Assembly: GCF_026107415.2 (NCBI RefSeq)
Contig: NZ_JAPCHX010000001.1
Span: 124,001 to 188,000, forward strand
Reading direction: 5' to 3'
Length of the DNA: 64,000 nucleotides
DNA from: Microbacterium sp. MPKO10
Lineage (GTDB): Bacteria; Actinomycetota; Actinomycetes; Actinomycetales; Microbacteriaceae
Made by a program: the position numbers and the translations under genes. Shown here in pieces: positions 17,747 through 26,356 of this stretch. Position 1 is the first letter of the stretch. Each line of letters begins with the position of its first letter. The notes beneath the pieces are model-generated. The model saw only the letters and a program-made list of their open reading frames with translations, was not told the DNA's origin and did not search any database.

Positions 17747-18634
17747 TCATGGCTGGCGAAGAAGCGCTCCCTCGTGGCGGCAGGTCGCTGCGGCGACCCT
17801 CATCGCACGTTCCAGAACCTCACCCCAGGCGTCGGGTGACGACGGAACACCCGCTGTCACGAGCCCCGCCGCAACGGACGCGAGAACCGCATCCCCCGCG
17901 CCCATCGTGTCGATGACGGCACCGGGAAGCTCAGCGATCGGGCGCGCGATCGTCACCTCTCCCGTGCGCACGATGGCGCCGTCGCGACCCGCCGTCCCGA
18001 CCACGTGCGGCACCCCGGCGTCGGCCAGACGAGCGACGAGGTCGTCGAGCTCTGTGCCATACAGCATCCGGGCATCATCGTCGCCGACCTTGATCAACGC
18101 ACTGTGCTCGGCGACGCTCTCGAAACCACGCACGAAACGCTCGCGCGAATGCAGCATCCCCTCACGCGGGTTGGGGTCGACGACCAGACGCCGATCACCA
18201 CGGGGCAGGGATGCCGTGAGCTCGCCCACCTGCGCAAGATCGTCGAATGGGAAGCAGCTGACCACCGTGAACGATGCATCGGCGATGACGGCCCTCGCCT
18301 CGGCCCCGAACTCGATTGCGCGCTTCTGCGCCGCCTCGTTGAAGATGTAGCGAGGCTCGCCGTCCGTGCGGTCGCTGATCGCACGCGAGCTTCCGTTGGG
18401 CCCGATCGTGCGCACGAAGCCCACACCGTGCTGGTGTAGAAACTCGGCGATCCGGGCACCGTCAGCATCGTCTCCGACCATCGCGATGAGAGTCGCGGGC
18501 ACGCCGAGCCGGGCGAGGCCCACGGCGACGTTGAGCGCGGCACCTCCCACGAAATCCCGGGTTCCCGTCTCATCACGCAGTTCGTCAATGAGCGCGTCAC
18601 CGATCACGGCAACCGGGGCAGACATCGTGTGCAT
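17747..18634 (-). CDS. PfkB-family carbohydrate kinase (fructokinase-like)
   Basis: 295 aa from the ATG at 18634. TACATT (18647-18642) lies 7 nt upstream, so the mRNA may be leaderless. A TTG at 18643 is less likely. Ribokinase fold: N-terminal VAVIGDALIDE, the sugar-site FVGGAALNVAVGLARLG, and the anion-hole/catalytic DTMGAGDAVL near residue 250. It would phosphorylate a furanose sugar such as fructose. It is divergent from a LacI regulator at 18705, its likely controller. Confidence 0.85.
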   Translation of the reverse strand: MHTMSAPVAVIGDALIDELRDETGTRDFVGGAALNVAVGLARLGVPATLIAMVGDDADGARIAEFLHQHGVGFVRTIGPNGSSRAISDRTDGEPRYIFNEAAQKRAIEFGAEARAVIADASFTVVSCFPFDDLAQVGELTASLPRGDRRLVVDPNPREGMLHSRERFVRGFESVAEHSALIKVGDDDARMLYGTELDDLVARLADAGVPHVVGTAGRDGAIVRTGEVTIARPIAELPGAVIDTMGAGDAVLASVAAGLVTAGVPSSPDAWGEVLERAMRVAAATCRHEGALLRQP

Positions 18635-18664
18635 ATCGGTCAATGTACACGGCTCAGTATGCTG

Positions 18665-18690
18665 GTGCTGATCACGTTCGTGCTGATCAC
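18665..18690. promoter_or_regulatory. Direct repeat in the kinase/LacI promoter region
   Basis: GTGCTGATCAC occurs twice with a 15-bp period (18665-18675 and 18680-18690), and each copy contains the palindrome TGATCA. It lies just upstream of the LacI gene and is a candidate autoregulatory operator. Confidence 0.45.
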
Positions 18691-18704
18691 AGGCAAGGAG
18701 CGCA

Positions 18705-19715
18705 ATGGCCGGGATCGACGAGGTCGCCCAACGGGCTGGCGTCTCGACAGCGACAGTCTCACGCGCGCTGTCCGGGCGCGGCTACGTCTCTGACGCCACA
18801 CGCGAGCGCGTGCAGGGCGCTGCCTCCGAACTGGGATACGTCGTCTCGTCGACAGCATCCGGTCTGGCCTCGGGCCGCACCCGGAACATCGGCGTCGTCG
18901 TGCCGCTGCTCAGCCACTGGTACTTCTCGAGCGTCGTCGAGGGCGCCGAAACTGCTCTGCTGCGTCGCGGATACGACACGACCCTGTACAACCTGACCGG
19001 CGGTGATGCCGAGCGCCGCAGCGTGTTCACGCAGTTCCTGCTGCGCAAGCGAGTGGATGCTGTCATCGCCATCAACCTCGAACTCACCGTCGATGAAGTG
19101 CGCGCGCTGCACGATCTCAACAAGCCGCTCGTCGGTATCGGTGGGCCGATCCCCGACGTGCCCACGCTGGCCCTCGACGATCTCGAGGTTGCACGACTCG
19201 CGACCTCTCACCTGACGGGGCTCGGGCATCGGCGCATCGGGCACATCGGCGGCGAGCGCGAATTCGACGTGGACTTCCACCTGCCGACGACCCGCAGGCA
19301 AGGATACGAAGCCGCATTGGTCGACGCGGGGATACCCGTTGAGGGTTCGCTGTTGCAGCCGGCAGATTTCACCATGAACGGCGGCTACATCGCCGCGAAG
19401 CAGCTGCTCGGTTCACCGCGCGACCGGCCGACCGGCATCTTCGCCGCCTCGGACGACATGGCGATCGGGGCGATCCTCGCCGCCCGTGATCTGGGGCTCG
19501 TCGTTCCGCGCGACGTGTCGATCGTCGGTGTCGATGACAATCAGTTGGCGCCGTTCTTCAACCTGACGACGATTGCCCAGTTCCCGCGGAATCAGGGGGA
19601 GATGGCCGTCAATCTGCTGCTCGCCGAGCTGGGCGAAGAGACGACGAAGCCGAGCGATCTCAGTCTGCCGTTCGAGCTGGTCGTGCGCGGGTCGACGGCA
19701 CGCCCTCAGGAGTGA
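18705..19715 (+). CDS. LacI-family transcriptional regulator
   Basis: 336 aa with CAAGGAG upstream. The HTH (residues 1-55) shows IDEVAQRAGVSTATVSRALS and the hinge TASGLASGRT. The core is periplasmic-binding-like, with NIGVVVPLLSHWYFSSVVEG and IFAASDDMAIGAI. It probably controls the divergent PfkB kinase and itself. It is a less certain candidate for the MalR sites at 10.8 kb. Confidence 0.9.
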   Translation: MAGIDEVAQRAGVSTATVSRALSGRGYVSDATRERVQGAASELGYVVSSTASGLASGRTRNIGVVVPLLSHWYFSSVVEGAETALLRRGYDTTLYNLTGGDAERRSVFTQFLLRKRVDAVIAINLELTVDEVRALHDLNKPLVGIGGPIPDVPTLALDDLEVARLATSHLTGLGHRRIGHIGGEREFDVDFHLPTTRRQGYEAALVDAGIPVEGSLLQPADFTMNGGYIAAKQLLGSPRDRPTGIFAASDDMAIGAILAARDLGLVVPRDVSIVGVDDNQLAPFFNLTTIAQFPRNQGEMAVNLLLAELGEETTKPSDLSLPFELVVRGSTARPQE

Positions 19716-19746
19716 CGGCACGGTCAACGCGCCCAGTGGGACGCTC

Positions 19747-19808
19747 AGCGCCACGAATTGTGTGGCGGCGTCTCATATTTGCGTCGCCACCACACAATTT
19801 GTGGCGCT
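19747..19808. repeat. 19-bp inverted repeat between convergent genes
   Basis: AGCGCCACGAATTGTGTGG pairs with CCACACAATTTGTGGCGCT with one mismatch over a 24-bp spacer. It lies between the LacI and GH20 3' ends and lacks a T-tract. It could be a two-way terminator or a palindromic repeat unit. Its outer AGCGCCA ends resemble the element at 37586. Confidence 0.6.
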
Positions 19809-19856
19809 CATCGGCGTCCCAGGACTCGGGAGGCCACCACAGGGTGTGCGTCTACG

Positions 19857-21488
19857 TCAGGTCGGAAGGATGTTCTCGACGAGAGCGCGCTGAATCGCCA
19901 GGCGTTCTTCGCGGGTGATCGGGTTGCCCGGTGCGTCGGGCCGACTCTGCCAGGGTGCGGGGCCATCGGGATGCCGGTACTCGACGCCGAGCGCGTCAAG
20001 CCGGCGCCTGTGCTGATCGAGCCGCGCGTGAAAATCGGGGAGGTTCTTCTCGGCGGACCACACGGCCTCGGCGAGCGCGCACAGTCTCGGAAACAGCATG
20101 TAATCGAGCGAGCGCGAGGAGTCGATGTGCTCGCTCCACATGTTCGCCTGACCGCCAAGCACATGTTCCGCTTGTGCGGGCGTGAGCTCGGCGGGCAGCG
20201 GGTCAAACGCATAGACGTCGTCGACCCCGAGCGGAAATCCGACAGGAATCGGCTCGCCCGGGTGATCTGACTGCCGGTAGTCGAGATATACCTCCGTGTC
20301 GGGGCACACGACCACGTCGTGGCCGGCACGGGCAGCCGCGATCGCGCCATAGCTGCCGCGCCACGAGGCGACGGTAGCGCCCGGGGCCAGGCCTCCCTCG
20401 AGAATCTCGTCCCACCCGTACGCCCGCCGCCCGCGACGGCTCAGGTGTGCGTCGATCTGGCTGATGAACCAGCTCTGTGCGGCCTCGCCATCGGGCAGAC
20501 CGCGTTCGCGCATCAACTCCTGCGTGCGCGCATCGCTCTGCCATTCGTCCTTCTTCGCCTCGTCACCGCCGATGCCGATGAACGTCGAGGGGAAGATCTC
20601 AATCACCTCGTCGAGAATGCGGCAGAACGCCGCCACCGTGGCGTCTTCGAGGTTCAGCACACGGGTGCTGATTCCCCAGTGTGCCCATGGCTCCGCGGGG
20701 GCCGCGCCGATGCCCCACTCCGGGTAGGCGGCGAGCGCTGCCTGCACGTGCCCGGGCATCTCGATCTCGGGAACCACGGTGATGCCGCGCTCGGCTGCGT
20801 AGGCGACGATCTCGCGGGCGTCGTCTTTCGTGTACCAGCCGCCGTGCGGCCGCCCCGTCGTGGTCGCGTTCGGGCCGTGGCCGCGCTGGCTGTCGCTGCG
20901 CCATCCGCCGCGTTCGGTCAGCAGCGGAAACGCGTCGATGTGCAACCGCCACCCCTGGTCGTCCGTGAGGTGCAGATGCAGGGTGTTGAGCTTGTGCAGC
21001 GCCATCACGTCGATCACCCGCATCACGTCACGCGCGGGCCGGAAGTTGCGGGCAACGTCGAGCATCAGGCCACGCCAGCCAAAGCGCGGTGCGTCCGCGA
21101 TCACGACGTGAGGCAGCATCCAGCCGACATCGTCGACGATGGCGCGACGATGAATCGCGGCGGGCAGCAGTTGAAGCAGACTCTGCGCACCCCACAGGAT
21201 GCCGCGCGGTGACCCCGCGCGCACAGACACGCCGCTCTCATCAACCGTCAGCTCATACTGTTCGTCAGCGAACGCGCCGTCCAGGCTGAGCTCGATCATG
21301 CCCTGCCCCGGAGCGACGCTGTCGAGAGCGAACCCTGTTGCCGGCTGCAGAAGCCGGCGTAGCTGTGCTGCTTGCCGGGCAAGCTCCGCGGGTGCCGCGA
21401 TGGTCGCTGACGACGTCAGTTCATACGTGCCCGGCTGTGCTCGCACTTCGCGGGATGCCGGAATGATCGCGATGTCGGAAGTCACCAT
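19857..21488 (-). CDS. Beta-N-acetylhexosaminidase, GH20
   Basis: About 543 aa, ATG at 21488 with AAGG 5 nt upstream. GTGs at 21494 and 21485 are alternatives. The N-terminal GH20b-like domain (about 5-125) is followed by the catalytic barrel: WRGLMLDVARNF, LHLHLTDDQGWRL, EIEMPGHVQAAL, and the catalytic Asp-Glu pair in FIGIGGDEAKK near residue 308. There is no signal peptide, so it is probably cytoplasmic, releasing terminal GlcNAc from imported chitobiose or muropeptide fragments. It is divergent from a sugar kinase and next to MurQ/AnmK genes. Confidence 0.9.
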   Translation of the reverse strand: MVTSDIAIIPASREVRAQPGTYELTSSATIAAPAELARQAAQLRRLLQPATGFALDSVAPGQGMIELSLDGAFADEQYELTVDESGVSVRAGSPRGILWGAQSLLQLLPAAIHRRAIVDDVGWMLPHVVIADAPRFGWRGLMLDVARNFRPARDVMRVIDVMALHKLNTLHLHLTDDQGWRLHIDAFPLLTERGGWRSDSQRGHGPNATTTGRPHGGWYTKDDAREIVAYAAERGITVVPEIEMPGHVQAALAAYPEWGIGAAPAEPWAHWGISTRVLNLEDATVAAFCRILDEVIEIFPSTFIGIGGDEAKKDEWQSDARTQELMRERGLPDGEAAQSWFISQIDAHLSRRGRRAYGWDEILEGGLAPGATVASWRGSYGAIAAARAGHDVVVCPDTEVYLDYRQSDHPGEPIPVGFPLGVDDVYAFDPLPAELTPAQAEHVLGGQANMWSEHIDSSRSLDYMLFPRLCALAEAVWSAEKNLPDFHARLDQHRRRLDALGVEYRHPDGPAPWQSRPDAPGNPITREERLAIQRALVENILPT

Positions 21489-21572
21489 TGCCACCTTGTC
21501 GTTGCGTTATTTGCACAGTAGATTGCAGAGTGCGCTCAAACACCGTATTCTCCGAGACGTGGAGGTGTCAAT

Positions 21573-22472
21573 GTGGACGTGACGTGTCTCGGCGAGATGC
21601 TCATCGTGTTAACCCAATCTGCCGCCGAGCCGTTGGAACGCACAACAACGTTTACGCGCTCGCTGGGCGGAAGCGAGTTGAACACCGCAATCGCACTTGC
21701 CGAGCAAGGAGCCTCCGTCGGCCTGGCCACGGTGGTCGGTGATGACGGTTTCGGCCGCTACGCCGCAGACACCGCCGCGTCACGGGGGATCGACACGTCA
21801 GGAGTCGTCGTCGACGACGAACACGCGACGGGGCTGTATGTCAAAGAGCTCGGCGATGGCGACGCGAGCCGCATGCACTACTTCCGGGCGGCTTCGGCCG
21901 GAAGCCTCCTCTCGCCCGCGATCATCCGGCGTCCGGCGATTGAGTCGCTGCTTGAGTCGACACGAGTGATACACACCACGGGCATCACCGCAGCACTCTC
22001 CAAGGGAGCGCACGATGCGATCTCCCTCGTCGCCCTCGAACGGGGAGAGCGCTTGATGAGTTTCGACGTGAGTTGGCGATCAGCGCTCTGGCGCTCACGT
22101 CATGACGAAGCCTCAGAGGTGCTCGGCACCTTCGTCAGCACCGCCGATATCGTCTTCATGACGAGCCAGGATGCTGTTCGCGCTTTCGGAACCGACGATC
22201 CCGCCGCTCTCCGCTCGCTGTTTCCCGAGCCGCGCTGGCTGATGATCACCGGCTCAGAGTCTGTGACCGCGTTCGAGGGCGACGAACGACTGGATGTCCC
22301 GCGGCCAAGACAGACGGGTGTCGATGCCATCGGCGCATCAGACGCATTCTCCGGCGGTGTTCTCGCGTCCCTACTTCGCGGAGAGTCGACGGCGAGCGCT
22401 GTGGGCGTCGGCCTGCTCCTTGCCACACGTGCGAGCGCGACGACGTCCGATCACCTCTTACCGGCGTCGTAA
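21573..22472 (+). CDS. PfkB-family sugar kinase, variant active site
   Basis: 299 aa, GTG start at 21573 with GGAGG 8 nt upstream. Starts VTCLGEMLIVL and has SLGGSELNTAIALAEQG. The C-terminal anion-hole motif reads DAIGASDAF where DTxGAGDxF is usual, so the catalytic Asp is kept but the Gly before it is Ser. It resembles 2-keto-3-deoxygluconate or fructose kinases. Its position between GH20 and the RpiR-MurQ-AnmK operon suggests an amino-sugar substrate, an inference only. Its 3' end overlaps the RpiR gene by 22 bp. Confidence 0.8.
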   Translation: MDVTCLGEMLIVLTQSAAEPLERTTTFTRSLGGSELNTAIALAEQGASVGLATVVGDDGFGRYAADTAASRGIDTSGVVVDDEHATGLYVKELGDGDASRMHYFRAASAGSLLSPAIIRRPAIESLLESTRVIHTTGITAALSKGAHDAISLVALERGERLMSFDVSWRSALWRSRHDEASEVLGTFVSTADIVFMTSQDAVRAFGTDDPAALRSLFPEPRWLMITGSESVTAFEGDERLDVPRPRQTGVDAIGASDAFSGGVLASLLRGESTASAVGVGLLLATRASATTSDHLLPAS

Positions 22473-23359
22473 CTTCGACGTCGCCGCGTGTGCGGTATTC
22501 GGCGACCCTTCACTGACTCATACGTGAGCCGCAATGACTCAGAGACAACGGGCATCTGCCGTTGCACAACGGCGGCGAAGAGAATGTCGATGACGGCAAG
22601 CTGCGCGATACGACTCGACATCGCTGCCGAGCGGTACTCGTCTTCTCGTGAGCGTGTGCGAAGCACGAGGTCGCACGTCAATGCAAGCTCGGACTCCGGG
22701 TCGCTCGTGATCCCGATCGCCGTGCCGCCAGCCTTCTGCCCTACAGCAATCGCCTCAATTGTCTCTCTCGTCTGCCCGGAGTGTGAGATGCCGATGATCA
22801 CGCCGCCCGGCCGTTGCAGTGCGGCAGAAGCCATCGTCAGGTGATGATCGGCAAAATGGTGCGATGGAGCGTCCACACGCTGCATTTTCATCTGCAGATC
22901 TGCGGCGACGAGCCCGCTCGAGCCGCTGCCGACGACGTCGATACGCGTTGCCTTAGCCAGTGCCGAGACGGTCGTCTCAACCGTCTCGGCATCCAGATGT
23001 TTTGCGGTCTCTTCAATCGTCATCGATTCGCGATAGCCGATCGTGGCGATGATGTCGCTGACCGAAGCATCCGTCGCGATCGGACCGCCATCGACAGAAA
23101 AGCGCTCGCGCCTGACGTACTCTCTGCTCGTGGACGTCGCGAGTTCCAGGCGAAAGTCCCGATATCCGGCGTAGCCGAGAGACTGGGCGAAGCGGGCGAC
23201 GGTTGCCTGCGAGACGCCGCATCGCTGCGCGAGCTCGGTGATGGTGAGCGCAGCAGTGCCCTCGGGGTCAGCGAGCATCGTCTCAGCAACGCGCGCCTCA
23301 GCAGCGCTCAGGTTCGGCAGTACTCGACGGAGCGATTGCACAACGTCTTCGTCGGGCAC
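22451..23359 (-). CDS. RpiR-family regulator (MurR-like)
   Basis: 302 aa, GTG start with GGAGG. The N-terminal HTH_6 domain (about 1-77) has ITELAQRCGVSQATVARFAQ. The SIS sugar-isomerase domain (about 125-265) has VVGSGSSGLVAADLQMKMQR and IIGISHSGQTRETIEA. SIS domains of MurR sense N-acetylmuramate-6-phosphate, the MurQ substrate, and murQ lies 15 bp upstream in the same operon. Likely operators are the dyads at 28655 and 28680. Confidence 0.9.
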   Translation of the reverse strand: MPDEDVVQSLRRVLPNLSAAEARVAETMLADPEGTAALTITELAQRCGVSQATVARFAQSLGYAGYRDFRLELATSTSREYVRRERFSVDGGPIATDASVSDIIATIGYRESMTIEETAKHLDAETVETTVSALAKATRIDVVGSGSSGLVAADLQMKMQRVDAPSHHFADHHLTMASAALQRPGGVIIGISHSGQTRETIEAIAVGQKAGGTAIGITSDPESELALTCDLVLRTRSREDEYRSAAMSSRIAQLAVIDILFAAVVQRQMPVVSESLRLTYESVKGRRIPHTRRRRSYDAGKR

Positions 23360-23374
23360 GTCCCCTCCTGTTCC

Positions 23375-24319
23375 TCATCGAGAATTTTCGCGTGTGAGCG
23401 CGTCGCGAATAAATCCGTCGGCTTGTGCAAGTGCGGCACGTGCGTCGGCAGCTGGAAGGCCGGCGAGCAGGGCGACAATCGCAGTCTTCACTGATCCGTC
23501 TGCGGCATCCAGCTGATCAGCGGCGTGTTCCCTGCTGCAGCCTGTTGCACGCATGATTGTACGCTCAGCCCGCGCACGGAGCTTTTCGTTCGTGATCTGC
23601 AGGTCGACCATGAGCGTGCCGTACGTCTTTCCCAATCGCACCATCGTCAGGGTGCTCAGCATGTTCAGAACCATCTTCTGCGCGGTGCCGGCTTTGAGGC
23701 GCGTCGACCCTGAGATGATCTCGGCGCCGACGACGACCTCGATCGGCACGTCGGCCGCTCTCCCCAACGCCGATCCGGAGTTGCATGCCAGGCCAACGGT
23801 CAACGCGTTCTGCTCGCGAGCGTATTTCACGGCGCCCAGCACGTACGGGGTGCGACCGGATGCTGAGATGCCCACGACCGTGTCGAGTTCCGTGACGTCG
23901 CGCTGCGCCATGTCCTGCGCTCCGAGCGCACTATCGTCTTCTGCCCCCTCGGCCGCCGAACGGATAGCGCCGTCCCCGCCCGCAATGACGCCGATGACAC
24001 GGTCGGGGTCTAAGCCGAACGTCGGCGGAATCTCGCTCGCGTCGAGCACACCGAGCCGGCCCGGTGTTCCCGCGCCGACGTAGATGAGGCGACCGCCGCG
24101 TCGCATGCGATCAGCGATGCCATCGATGGCGCTTGCGATCTCTGGTTCCGCCCGCGCGACCGCGGCGGCAACCGAGGCGTCTTCTCTGTTCATCGCCCGC
24201 ACCAGTTCGGTCGTGCTCTGCGCGTCAAGGTGCGAATACTCGTCATTCACCTGTTCGGTGTCGAGTCCGCCGATCTCGCGGTGCACTGCGACAGAGGCGT
24301 CGCCCTGTTCCTCGGTCAT
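23375..24319 (-). CDS. murQ: N-acetylmuramic acid 6-phosphate etherase
   Basis: 314 aa, close to MurQ length. SIS domain with RRGGRLIYVGAGTPGRLGVL, a Glu-bearing DASEIPPTFGL, VVGISASGRTPYVLGA and TRLKAGTAQKMVLNMLST, all MurQ hallmarks. It cleaves the lactyl ether of MurNAc-6-P to give GlcNAc-6-P and D-lactate in the cytoplasm. Its ATG overlaps the anmK stop by 4 bp, so the two are translationally coupled. Confidence 0.95.
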   Translation of the reverse strand: MTEEQGDASVAVHREIGGLDTEQVNDEYSHLDAQSTTELVRAMNREDASVAAAVARAEPEIASAIDGIADRMRRGGRLIYVGAGTPGRLGVLDASEIPPTFGLDPDRVIGVIAGGDGAIRSAAEGAEDDSALGAQDMAQRDVTELDTVVGISASGRTPYVLGAVKYAREQNALTVGLACNSGSALGRAADVPIEVVVGAEIISGSTRLKAGTAQKMVLNMLSTLTMVRLGKTYGTLMVDLQITNEKLRARAERTIMRATGCSREHAADQLDAADGSVKTAIVALLAGLPAADARAALAQADGFIRDALTRENSR

Positions 24320-25500
24320 TTCATGTGCCTTTCTCGAATTTGCATCTCACCGATCGATGAGACTCTGGTGTTCGCCGCCCATCCGGCGGGTGTGGTGACG
24401 CCAGCCACTCGGGGGCCAACTTTCGGGTCAAGCGCGATCGGTATCGCATGTGCGCTGAAGTATCCTACGAACGCGAAGAGCAGAGACTCCTTGTGAATCG
24501 GATCGATGCCCCGCTCGGCGCTCGTTGTCAGTGTGCAGCCGTCTTCGGCGAGCGCATCGCCCATCGAAGCCATCAGCGCAGAATTGCGCACGCCCCCGCC
24601 GGACGCGATGAGCGTGCTCGCGCCTCCGGCTCTTCTCAGGGACTCGGCGACAGTGCGCGCGGTGAGCCGCACCAGCGTCGCCAGCAGATCATCGACCGGG
24701 ACGTCGCCACCGAGTGTGTGAACGGCAGCGTCGACGAAGTCGAGGGCGAACGTCTCGCGCCCCGTGCTCTTCGGGGGTGCCTGCGCAAAATACGGGTGCC
24801 CCTCCATGATCTGCAGCAGATGTCGATTGACCCGCCCGGATGCTGCGCGATATCCGTCGTCGTCGAAACTCTCTCGGCCCGACGTTGCACGCATCACGAC
24901 GGCGTCAAGCAGTCCATTCGCGGGGCCGGTGTCCCACCCCGACGCTGTTCCGACTGGCGTGATCCGGCTGATGTTTGCGATTCCGCCGAGGTTGAGCGTG
25001 GCGATGGCTTCGCCCGAGTGCGCTGCTTCTGCCCCGAGCCAGGCTCCGTCGAAGACCGGCATGAGCGGTGCGCCGGTGCCACCAGCCGCAATGTCGGCGG
25101 CGCGCAGGTCGCTCACCACGGCCGCCCCCGTGCGCTCGGCGATCACGGCAGACCGCCCGAGCTGCAATGTTCCTCGTGTGCGACCGCCCTCCACCCAGTG
25201 GTAAACAGTCTGACCGGGCGCGACGACGAGATCAGCTTCGTGGCAGCCGGCACGAATCACAGCATCCGCGAATGCCTCGCCGATCTGCACGTCAAGACGT
25301 GCCACCTCCGCAATGCTCACAGGCTCGCCGAGCGCGATGGCAAGCACACGGTCGCGCAGGGCACTCGGCCACGCGACGTCCGTGAGAATGAGCGGTGTCA
25401 TGTCGGTGACGCCCGCCCGCTCATCAGTGACAATGTCGACAAGTGCCACATCTATGGCGTCGGCGGAGGTGCCCGAGTGCACGACGGCGACTCTCACCAC
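24316..25500 (-). CDS. anmK: Anhydro-N-acetylmuramic acid kinase
   Basis: 394 aa, AnmK family (ASKHA fold). Visible motifs: HSGTSADAIDVALVD (usual form SGTSxDGID), VVAPGQTVYHW, GGTGAPLMPVFDG, TLNLGGIANIS, WDTGPANGLLDAV and IASGGGVRNSAL. It opens the 1,6-anhydro ring and phosphorylates anhMurNAc to MurNAc-6-P, feeding MurQ directly downstream. GTG start at 25500; a GTG at 25497 is equally possible. The Gly-to-Ala change in the first motif is a small oddity. Confidence 0.93.
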   Translation of the reverse strand: MVRVAVVHSGTSADAIDVALVDIVTDERAGVTDMTPLILTDVAWPSALRDRVLAIALGEPVSIAEVARLDVQIGEAFADAVIRAGCHEADLVVAPGQTVYHWVEGGRTRGTLQLGRSAVIAERTGAAVVSDLRAADIAAGGTGAPLMPVFDGAWLGAEAAHSGEAIATLNLGGIANISRITPVGTASGWDTGPANGLLDAVVMRATSGRESFDDDGYRAASGRVNRHLLQIMEGHPYFAQAPPKSTGRETFALDFVDAAVHTLGGDVPVDDLLATLVRLTARTVAESLRRAGGASTLIASGGGVRNSALMASMGDALAEDGCTLTTSAERGIDPIHKESLLFAFVGYFSAHAIPIALDPKVGPRVAGVTTPAGWAANTRVSSIGEMQIRERHMK

Positions 25501-25525
25501 GTATCTCCCGTCTGTCTCGCCGCGG

Positions 25526-26356
25526 TCATCCCTTCACGGCTCCGGCGACAAGACCATTAGACAGCTTGCCCTGCACCAGAACGAAGAAGATCATCACAGG
25601 AATGGTGATCACCGTGGATGCGGCCATGACAGCACCCCAGTCGTTGGAATGCAGACCGAAGAACTGCTTCAGCCCAATAGCTACTGTGTAGTTCTGGTCT
25701 TCACCGCCGAGCAGCGTCATGGCAAAGATGAACTCGTTCCACGCCGTGATGAACGAGAAGATGCTTGTCGCGACCAGCCCCGGCGCGACGAGCGGCAGCA
25801 GCACCGAGCGGAACATGCGCCCCCAACTCGCGCCGTCGAGATACGCGGCCTCTTCAAGCTCGACCGGCACAGCGGCGACGAAGCCGCGCAGCATCCAGAT
25901 ACCGAACGGCAGCGAGAACGCCAGATACACGATGACGAGGCTTGTCAACGTGCCGAGCAGTTGCAGATCGCGCACCTGAACGAACAACGGAATGACGAGT
26001 GCTTCGAGCGGCACCATCTGCACGGCGAGGATCATCATGAGCATGCCCGTGCGGAAGCGGAACCGGAAGCGCGCGACGGCGACGGATGCGAAGAGGGCAA
26101 GCACCGCAGAGATCAGCACGGTGAAGAACGCGACCACCGCTGAGTTCCCCAAGAAGCGCAGGAAGTTGCCCTCGGTGAAGACGAACTCGAAATTGACGAA
26201 CGAGAATTCGCGAGGGAGGAGGGACTGACCACCGCTCGATGCTCGAGCATCGAAGGCACTGGAGACCATCCAATAAGCGGGAAACAGCGTGAAGATCAGC
26301 AGCAGCGTGACGAGAACGGCCTTGGTGATCTTTCGCCCGAGAGTCTGTCGCCTCAC
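25526..26356 (-). CDS. Sugar ABC permease (MalG type)
   Basis: 276 aa from the GTG at 26356, with AAGGAGG 7 nt upstream and a 4-bp overlap with the preceding permease stop. The reading frame stays open much further upstream, but that part is a shadow of the other permease. Six membrane segments, EAA motif ELEEAAYLDGASWGRMF and a SNGLVAGAVKG end. It forms the second half of the channel of an importer linked to AnmK/MurQ, so muropeptide sugars are the likely cargo. Confidence 0.9.
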   Translation of the reverse strand: MRRQTLGRKITKAVLVTLLLIFTLFPAYWMVSSAFDARASSGGQSLLPREFSFVNFEFVFTEGNFLRFLGNSAVVAFFTVLISAVLALFASVAVARFRFRFRTGMLMMILAVQMVPLEALVIPLFVQVRDLQLLGTLTSLVIVYLAFSLPFGIWMLRGFVAAVPVELEEAAYLDGASWGRMFRSVLLPLVAPGLVATSIFSFITAWNEFIFAMTLLGGEDQNYTVAIGLKQFFGLHSNDWGAVMAASTVITIPVMIFFVLVQGKLSNGLVAGAVKG

